Of a DNA stretch of 64,000 bases, positions 55,566 through 64,000 are shown piece after piece (within the stretch, counting starts at the first letter, position 1; each line of letters begins with the position of its first letter). Location: assembly GCA_020226215.1 (NCBI GenBank), contig CM035227.1:2039343-2103342 (forward strand), read 5' to 3'. The DNA comes from Sindora glabra. Taxonomy: Eukaryota > Streptophyta > Magnoliopsida > Fabales > Fabaceae. A model generated the notes under the pieces. That model worked only from the letters and a program-made list of their open reading frames with translations. It ran no database searches and had not been told where the DNA came from. The translations under genes were made by a program, and so were the position numbers.

Positions 55566-58500
55566 TATTTAATATTATATTTATTTTTTTTAATTTTGGT
55601 GTTTTAAATAAGTCTTTAAAATAATGTTTTGACCTTCAATATTGTAAAATTACTATATATTCTCTAAACTATGTCATTTTGAACTAACAAAGTTATATAT
55701 TTTAAACTTCATAAATTCTAAATACATAAGGAGTGAAAATATTTTGGAGAGGCCAATTAACATATATAAAAAAAAAATTTACACACAATTACGCTATATT
55801 ATTATAAAATTGTAAAAAATTGGCCTTCCAACCTATACTACGCTCCACCTTCGGATATAGGATTTGTGGGATAAGAAATTTAGAAGAGTCCAATTATCCT
55901 ATTTCACATTTTGTACTTACTGCCGCCCTAAATCCCATGTTGTTCTTCATTTTTTCCTCCATTAACTTTCTCACACTCTCTCCACTCATTTCTCACTTAT
56001 TTAGTCAATTCACTACGACCAATCCAATGCTAAATCTGCCTTAACTTCAATCTAATAAGTAGCATTCTATTTAAACAATTGCTTATTTTTATGAGATTTC
56101 TTATACTTTTTACTATTATAGAGTTATAAAAGAAATTTGGTTGGATTAGTTGTTTTTAGTTTAGGTGTTGTTATTTTTATGATGAATTTGGAGTTGTTGT
56201 TTTTATCATAAGTTCATTATGAATATTGATGGTTCAATTAAGACATTGAGTTTTAAGTGAGATTGGAAATGAAAGGAATCAAATGAATAGTAATTTTTGC
56301 AAAAAAAAAATATAGGTTTATATAGATAAATTGACTTACCAATCCATTCATCAAGTTTGGCAATTTTTTTATATGGTTTGAATCAATTGATAAATTAATT
56401 CAATTAGAATTCATTGAGAAAACTGATTTAATGGACTTCAGGTACTCTCTATATAATCTGAATCAAATTTTTCTAATATTTTAGCCATAAGGACACTTTA
56501 GTAATTAATGAAATAATTAATTTTTAACTAATATTCTTTAAATTGTTGGTAACATTTTACTGGTTCAGAACATATAATCAGTAATCACATGCCCATTGTG
56601 GGCAAGCAATAATATCTCGGATGTGATTAGCAAGAACTTGAGAATTATGATTGCTTAACCAATGGTAAAGTACCATCAGCCGTCATATATACGTTAGGAG
56701 GGCTGTTGAGTAGTTGAGGAGTGGCTAAGGGTTATCTCTCCATCCCACTAAATTTAACTGCCAGTTTATACTTTTTTATTCGAAATCGATCGGTTAAAAC
56801 ACTTTGATCACCTTAAAACAATTAATTCAGTTGTGATCAATTTGAAAATGGTTTGGTAAGAATTGAAAACTTGTAAATGTCTTCATGCTTTGATAAGTTT
56901 TTGATATACATGCTCTGAACAATTTTCTTTTTCCTTAACAAAAATAAGAAGAACCGTGCTTAATAACTCAATCCCCTTGAACCAGGTTTTCCTCCAATTC
57001 ATTATCATAATTTGGCTAAATACACGTAATCCACTTATATTATACCTCACATGCAAAATACCACATGATAGTTTAAAAGGTGTAAACATTTAAGCTGTAT
57101 CTATTGTGCTAAAAATCTCTTCCCGTTATCTCTCCTTCTAAATTTTAATGATAGAAGAGGATTTTTATAATTTTTATTTTAGAATGCTCCACTGTATAAA
57201 AACTAAGCTATTCAAAATCATTTTTCTATTTAAAATTAATTTTAAAATAAAAATTAGAAATAATAATTTTACTTTCAAAATTAATATTTAAATATTATCA
57301 AATATAAAATATAAATTTATAATCAATTTGCAAAACAAATTATTCATAATAAACTATAATCAAAATAAAATTTTCCCACCATGAATCTCTTTGACATGTC
57401 TTATGTTTGATTCCCACTACCAAAAATTTTAAGGGGTTAAGTGATATGTAAGTATCATTATAACTCTCCAAGAGACCGGTGACATATCTTGATCTTGGAG
57501 TGAAGCAACCTATACTAATTTTAAATTTTTAGTTATCAAAAAAATATTTTTCCCACCATGATATGAAACAACTTTAAAAAAAATTCATTATTTGCATTTT
57601 AATCAATTTTCCTTTTTAAGTTAATAACTTTTTATAAAGTTATTTCCTTAATAGAGTATATAACTTAAAATTATAATTAAAATTTCATAGCGAGATGATT
57701 TCCTCTAATAATTTTTTTGCGTATATATATACAAGTATTTTGGAAATGACTTATTTTGTTATGATTTATTTAAATAAACTATACTAGTTACTATGTCTAA
57801 TAAATTTGTGATAAGGAAGAATTTTTGTAAAATTTATTATATTTTTAATAATTTATTCATGAATTCATCTTATTTGAATATAATTTATATATTATTTTTT
57901 AATTTTGAAGATTTTGTGGGCAGTTTTAGGAAATAAGAAAATAAAATTTCAGTTGTTATTCCAAGTTATATATATTATTACAAAAACAATTTTATGAAAA
58001 AAAATTACCCATAAAATAGAAAAGTGCTAAAAATGCAATGTAATAGAATATTTTTTAAAGTTGTTTTGTGTAATGGGAAAAATTAATTTTGAATATAATT
58101 GACTATGATTAATTATTTTGAAAAAATATTATAAATGCATATTTAATATTAGCTAACATCTTAAAATTAACTTTGAAACTCAAAATTATTATTTTTAATT
58201 TAAATTAAAATCAATTTTAGAAACAAAAATAATTTTAACAAGTTAATTTTTGTGCAACTAAGTATATTAATAAAAGTAATGTGAATGATAAGGCTAAAAA
58301 TTATGAATAATTATTTTGAAAGGTGATTATGTTACATAAATAACTGTTCATAATTTTTATAAGATTAAAATATTTAAATAAGAATAATATGGCAAAAAAT
58401 TATTCATAATTAATTTGAAAAGATCATAAATTAATATTTTATAGTATTTAAATATTAATTTTGAAAGAAAAAATTAATAATTTTCAATTTTCAATTTAAA

Positions 58501-59486
58501 ATCTATTTTTTCATAAAACTAATTTTTAAATGTTAATTTTTACGTAACCAAACACAACAGAAAGAATAACATCACAAAAGTCATCTACCATTAAAGATTT
58601 TGAAGGAGAGATAATGCAGGGATTTTTATGCATAGTATGTACTAGGGGATTATGTATATTTTAACCATTATTTTATACATTAATGATAGAGTTTCATCAC
58701 AAGATCCCTTATATATTAACCAAACCTTTCATCGATTTAACACACTTCACTATTATAGTTTTACAAATATATATCAAATATTTGGTGGATTACATATTAA
58801 TTTTTAATCAATGTCTAGTTGAATGTTGTTATATATTTGTTATGATCTTGGTTATATAACCAATATAAAAAATTAAAATAATGTCATTTCTTCTATCTAT
58901 GAAATTGTCATCATTTCTTCATGAAAAATAAAATGCGGTAAGATAAGATGTTGATTTTTATCAAATAACTATTACTAAAAATCAATATTAAACGTTAGTA
59001 GTTTTAAAAATCTAATGTAGCATTTCATTCTCTAACAAAACCTCTTATTTCCCTTTGTATACTCCTTCCGTTCTATACAACTTTTCAAAATAGTTTTTAT
59101 TACACTACTCCCAATTTCAAATATACAAAAAAAAAAATTCACTTTATAATACTCTAATTTCAAAATGCATACAAAACACTCCAAATGAAACATAAGCCAA
59201 TATTTCATATTATACTGTACAATCCCATATTCTTAGATCCAATACAAAATAGTTCAATTAAAATAGAAATCACATTTTTCCATTATATTAATCCCATACA
59301 ATTAGGACATTGGATTAAATAGTACCTTGTAAGAAGAAGATTACCTTGCAAGAAGAAGATTATACTACTAAATGTTAGCATATGGCCAAACCATATTTCA
59401 AGTTGCAAGGAAAAATAAGCAAGGGTTTATTAGTGAAAGTTAAATTATATTTGAAATATAAGACAACATTTGACTTAAAATAAACT
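55566..59486. other. AT-rich intergenic DNA with MITE-like blocks, copy 2
   Basis: Counterpart of 5,376-9,289, including the MITE-like cluster at about 57,180-58,560. No gene recognised. A small insertion relative to copy 1 lies at about 56,345 (CATTCATCA-type words). Confidence 0.5.
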
Positions 59487-60250
59487 AAATTTAAATGAAT
59501 ATTTTTCTTTTTCTTCTCAGCCCACCTTTTATATTTGAAGCAATTTACTCTATTGTATCCATACTTCTTGCAAAATTGACAATTACCCTTGAATTAAGCC
59601 TTTTTGGGCTTAAAGTGTTGTCCACCAGTCTCACTTTTCTAATTGTTCTTCCTTCCATGGTTATGTTAACCATTGTTGGTTTTTTTTATTAGTTTTCATG
59701 CCATGTTCAAAGGTGGAACCATGCGTAGTATAATTGATCACTTGAGCTTTACCCTTCTTCCTATCTTCCTCAACTTGGATAATAATGAAAATAAGCTCAT
59801 TTATAGTCCATTTAGTTTTCTGAATGCTATAAGATATTTTCAAAATATCAAATTAAGACAAGAGAAATTTCAACACTCATCAAGTTAGACAATTATCACC
59901 TAGAACAACTTTCATAAACTTCAATTTGTTGTAGTAGTACATCAATCTCAAAATATGCTCCTGTCCCACTAATACCATCATACACTGATTTTTCAAGCAA
60001 TAAGAGATACTAACCATTCTTAACCTTATTAAATTTCATATACTTTTTAACCATAAAATCTAAGAATGTCTTCGCAATATCAATTTCAAGGATTGTCTTT
60101 AATAGTTTTGTTCTTTGTATACTTCATCACCATTAAACAAATCTTATTGAATGGATCCACTTTTCATGATAACTTTTCTATTTTGTTGTAAATTCAACAT
60201 TAACAACAAGTTTTGCTTTCTTAATGGTCAGATCTAGATTTAAGATTGTT
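59487..60250 (-). pseudogene. Degraded Ty1/copia gag fragment, copy 2
   Basis: Counterpart of 9,290-10,050. The zinc-knuckle at 59,581-59,540 reads CQFCKKYGYNRVNC, one residue different from copy 1 and with the same His-to-Tyr loss. A slightly longer minus frame is open here (59,843-59,661) because a stop seen in copy 1 is absent, but the whole is still broken by stops. Confidence 0.7.
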
Positions 60251-62880
60251 AGATATAACTTTAGTGATTCAATCCAATCCTAATGGTTTGTCTAATTTGA
60301 CATCTTAATAGTATTTAATTGCATAAGTAAGGAAGCTAAAGAAAACAAATTCAATACGTCAATGCGTGTATGTTTAACTTTATGCTTTAAACTTTTCTCA
60401 GTATACTATGCAATTATACATAATATTATATTATAAAACCTAATATTGATAGGGGATTTAAGATCTTATAATATAATACAAAAACTAAATACTATATTCC
60501 TAAAACATAACACTGATAAGGTGCTAACCAACTTTAGAAATATAATATTAAATTCTACACTCATATTATCCTTAACAAGCTATATTAATAATATTATACT
60601 GATATGATATTAAAATATAATTAATATATCATTCTCCTTAGTTTAACTAACTTTTTAATAAATATTAATAAAATTTTATGCAGTTTGGCCCACAATAAAT
60701 AGGTTTATAATTATATAAAATTACATGATATAATATAAGCTCAAAATGATTCCTAAAAAATATATTTTATATGCATATATTCATGCAAAAATTATTCGAT
60801 GGGCTAAATAGTGTTCAAAAATTTCATGAAAAATATATGTGGAAGCCCAAACAAAAAGAATCATATTATAAAATTTTCAAGCTTAGATAACTCAAATGGG
60901 CACCTAAATTAAATAGGAAAAATATAATTAAAATAATTTTAATTTCAAAAAATTTTGAAAAAATACCTAAAAATCAAGGTTAGAAAGTGAAGTCTAATGG
61001 TGCAAGCATAGCAATCGCCTAATGTCCAAATGATGACATGTAGCTTGCACACTCTATCAGCATGCATGCATTGTTCATCATCATTCACCTCTAATTTGGG
61101 TCTGCAACTCAGGTTGCCCAACTCAAATGCAGATCCAATGTTAACAAAGCTCAATTTTAACCTATTCCAAATGTTTTCTAACATGTTTTTCACATAAAAT
61201 CATCATTTAGTATATTTTTATGCAAAAAATTGACCAGCATTTGAAATTGAAAAATTTTAAAGGAAAAACTAGTTTAATGGCTTTAAAAATTAATGTGTAT
61301 TGAAACATTAAAATGCTTAATTTTAGCTAGTTTTAATGAATTTTCATAAATTACAATTATCATTAATTAAAAAAAATCCAAAATGACTGGAAAAATTAAA
61401 ACTATTTATGGCTATCTTTTGAAAAAAAAATGACTAGTAGACCACGCATTCCTTTTTCAAGCCTTTCAAGGAAAGTTATAAATTTTCCAAGAACAATGTA
61501 AACATAGCAAACTAGAAAAATATTGAAACAAAAATTAACAATGCAAAAGCTATGCATTTAATGAACTATGCAATTTTTTGGTATGTCTTGAAACTAAAAA
61601 ATCTTACTAAGATAGAATGTTGCTAGATTGCATAAAACTTATCATCTCAAAATAGCATATTGGATTAGGCAAATACATAAAGTAAAATATGCATATATTG
61701 AAACCATGCATTTAAACGTAGCAATAGATAAAATGATATTAGTGTATTTTTGGGGAGAATGAATATTTGACATAGAGGGGGTGTGATCACATTAACCTAA
61801 GATTTGGGAGTAGTAATCCCTATTCATAATGTGTAATTAGAAAAGGGTTGATCCATCATAAAAAACCATCTGTTAATTACTACATTTACAGATTAAACTG
61901 TCATTTGAACCCAACTGGACTATCTCTTTATTTAGGCTAAACCCTTTAAAATTCTTCCTAAATTAGATAATTAAAGGTCCAATATAAAATTAAGTCTAAA
62001 ATTTACAAGTTTCTTTACCATTTTATGAACTCTAAGTTAAATATTGTGTGAATACCATTAACATTATGTACTTATTTGATTTTAATTTACGTTTAAACTA
62101 TTATGGAAATACACTAAATAGATATATTTATTTATAGACATATTTTAATGTTATTTATCAAATAAAAGTGTTTGTTTCAACTTTAAAATAGTTAAAGCGA
62201 AATTTTTTAGTACCACATACCAAAGATCATAAAAAGTATTATATGTTAGAGCATTGAAAAATTGAAGCTTCTAGTGAAAGTTAATAGTTTGTTAGTATAA
62301 ATAATACCTACGATTAAAATTCTTTCACTATATGTCCTACCTACGGATCACCATAGGGTAAAAGGACAATTTAAAATCCGAGGGTAAATGTATATAATAT
62401 ATTATTACGGTGTAACATTTCTCGCTGTATATATTTAATAATTAATGGAAAAAAATTATGAGTATGGTATCATTTTAGCCTATGAACTTATATTCCAAGG
62501 ATATAAATCTTTTGAATTTTTAATGATGGATAATGATGAATTTCACTTGTCACTATTTGTCTTATGTGCTATAGCATATCACAATTTTTGGAAATTAATT
62601 GTCATAACTTTAAAGCAGCTTAAACCTACTCATTTTTCTATTTTATAATAGTTTCTTGTCAATGTTATTGTTACTTGAAATTTCATCCTTTCCTTTTATA
62701 TGAAAAAATTCAAAATCAAGTTAAGGACCATTCCTAGATTAGGAGTGGAAATAAATTATATCAAATTAGGTTTTACCGTATATAGACTAGGCTTATCTCG
62801 TAAATTATTGATTTGAGTTTAATTTATTAACTTTTATAAGATTAAAATTTGAGTTCAGCCTAACCTATTTAAATAGTGTA
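60251..62880. other. AT-rich intergenic DNA, counterpart of 10,051-12,680
   Basis: No gene recognised. Divergence from copy 1 is roughly 1% where I compared it. Confidence 0.5.
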
Positions 62881-64000
62881 CACTACAACAAAAAAGTTCA
62901 ATAGCAGCGACATTTTTAGCAATGACAATCACTCGGTTGTCATTGATGAGATTAAAAACTTTTAGCAACGATAAAGTCATCAGTAAAAAAATGGTGCCAA
63001 ACAATTTGGCGAAGGCGAGAATTGAAATATTTCAGTAATGACTATTATCATCGCAAAAGACCAAAACCTTCAATGACAACAAAGTTATCGCTAAAAAGGT
63101 TAGCACAAATTCCAATGCAAGCTATTTAATGACGGCAAAGTCATCGTTGAAAACATTAATCTTTATTGATGACATTATCATCGCTGAAAGGTTGGCACAA
63201 ATTACAGTGCAAGCTCTTCGGCGATGACTTTGTCATCATTGAAAACTTTAATCTTTACCGATGATATTATCATCGTTGAAGGGTTGGCACAAATTTCAGT
63301 GCAAGCCCTTCAATGATGATAAAATTTTCACTAAAACCCTAGTATTTAGCGATGATATTGCACTAGAATTTGTGCCAACCCTTCAGTGACGATAAAATTG
63401 TCGCTAAAGGATGGTTATTTTAGCAACGACTAAGAAATTTGTCATAGTTGAAGGGTCTATCTATAAATAGCCTCTTACAAGCCCTCACCCTCATTTGTGT
63501 GCGGTGAGGTGAGAAGTTATAGAATTTAAGAGGTATGTTCTCTCCTTTATTTTATATTTTAGTATTTTTTATTCATATTTCTAATAGTATAGTATAGTTA
63601 TTTATTTATATAGTATATTGTTTTAATTTTGGTAGATATTATTACTGTTTGTTAGCATTTGTGTTCGATTGGGTGATATTTGATCAGTAGATTTATTCCT
63701 GTGAGGTATATGTAAAACTTTATACAATTTTGTTTAATTATGTAGTTTATGATATGAGTTTATTTTTTGCAATAATATGTAACTATTTAATTTATTGTAT
63801 TTGTATGGTAATTTTTGCTTAAAGGTGCTGATGATTGAATTTATATGCTATAAATGTTAAATATACTTGCATAATTTAATTTTTATGTACAATTTCTAAA
63901 TATAAATTATGTTATTGTTATCTTATTGGGTGTAATTATCTATTTCAATAATTTGAATATGCATTGATTGTTCAATTAAGTAAATACATGTGTAGATTAT
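62881..64000 (+). mobile_element. CACTA transposon left arm, duplication copy 2 (cut by window)
   Basis: Starts CACTACAACAAAAAAG at the same insertion point as the element at 12,681, with the same flanking AAATAGTGTA. The subterminal repeats, the CTATAAATAG box (about 63,461) and the start of the interior are present up to the window end. It differs from copy 1 at 23 positions in the first 580 bp. Confidence 0.85.

Larger units (their letters stand above)
50190..64000. repeat. Large segmental duplication, copy 2 (visible part)
   Basis: Direct-orientation counterpart of 1-13,800; the last base, 64,000, matches 13,800. Contents are in the same order: XTH gene, tandem hairpin repeat (55,197-55,565), AT-rich repeat cluster, copia gag remnant and CACTA left arm. 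Differences are substitutions and short indels; I saw no large insertion private to either copy. The left boundary may lie before 50,190, since the matching part would fall before base 1. Confidence 0.97.

Overview
This is a stretch of plant nuclear genome, most likely from a eudicot. The evidence is three intron-bearing genes with GT-AG introns and typical plant products, a strongly AT-rich background, and remnants of plant transposon families (CACTA/En-Spm, hAT with DUF659, Ty1/copia gag, L1-type LINE). I cannot name the species. I found no rRNA, tRNA, CRISPR or prokaryotic feature.

The dominant structure is a large duplication. Positions 1-13,800 recur in the same orientation at 50,190-64,000, with an offset drifting from 50,189 to 50,200 through small indels. 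Both copies run off the window. Each copy carries an apparently intact three-exon xyloglucan endotransglucosylase/hydrolase (XTH) gene on the minus strand, a ~128-bp tandem repeat with a hairpin core, a degraded copia gag fragment and the left end of one CACTA insertion. The XTH genes look identical, while the CACTA arm differs at about 4% of sites, mostly by transitions. A 100-N assembly gap at 25,097-25,196 lies between the copies, so a false (haplotype) duplication is as plausible as a real one.

Region by region: 1-12,680, XTH copy 1 and AT-rich repeats. 12,681-17,192, a 4.5-kb CACTA element with a decayed transposase-like reading. 17,880-20,314, a complete glyoxal/aldehyde oxidase-like (GLOX) gene, minus strand. 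20,500-25,096, AT-rich DNA, a CT microsatellite, a diverged 264-bp direct repeat and a hAT remnant cut by the gap. 25,699-28,310, a solo LTR-like insertion flanked by a 7-bp direct repeat inside or beside a copia gag remnant. 32,900-36,130, a degraded LINE, minus strand. 36,130-41,100, AT-rich DNA with a (TA)57 microsatellite. 42,389-45,652, a 14-exon casein kinase 1-like gene, minus strand, with two apparent frameshifts. 46,290-48,600, a probable non-autonomous TIR element. 50,190-64,000, the second copy.

Two of the genes encode predicted secreted proteins: XTH remodels hemicellulose and the GLOX-type copper-radical oxidase makes hydrogen peroxide. The kinase is a housekeeping-type signalling enzyme. 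Nothing in the layout suggests the genes form a functional cluster, and I found no convincing undescribed system. The points most worth checking are the duplication, its uneven divergence, and the kinase frameshifts.
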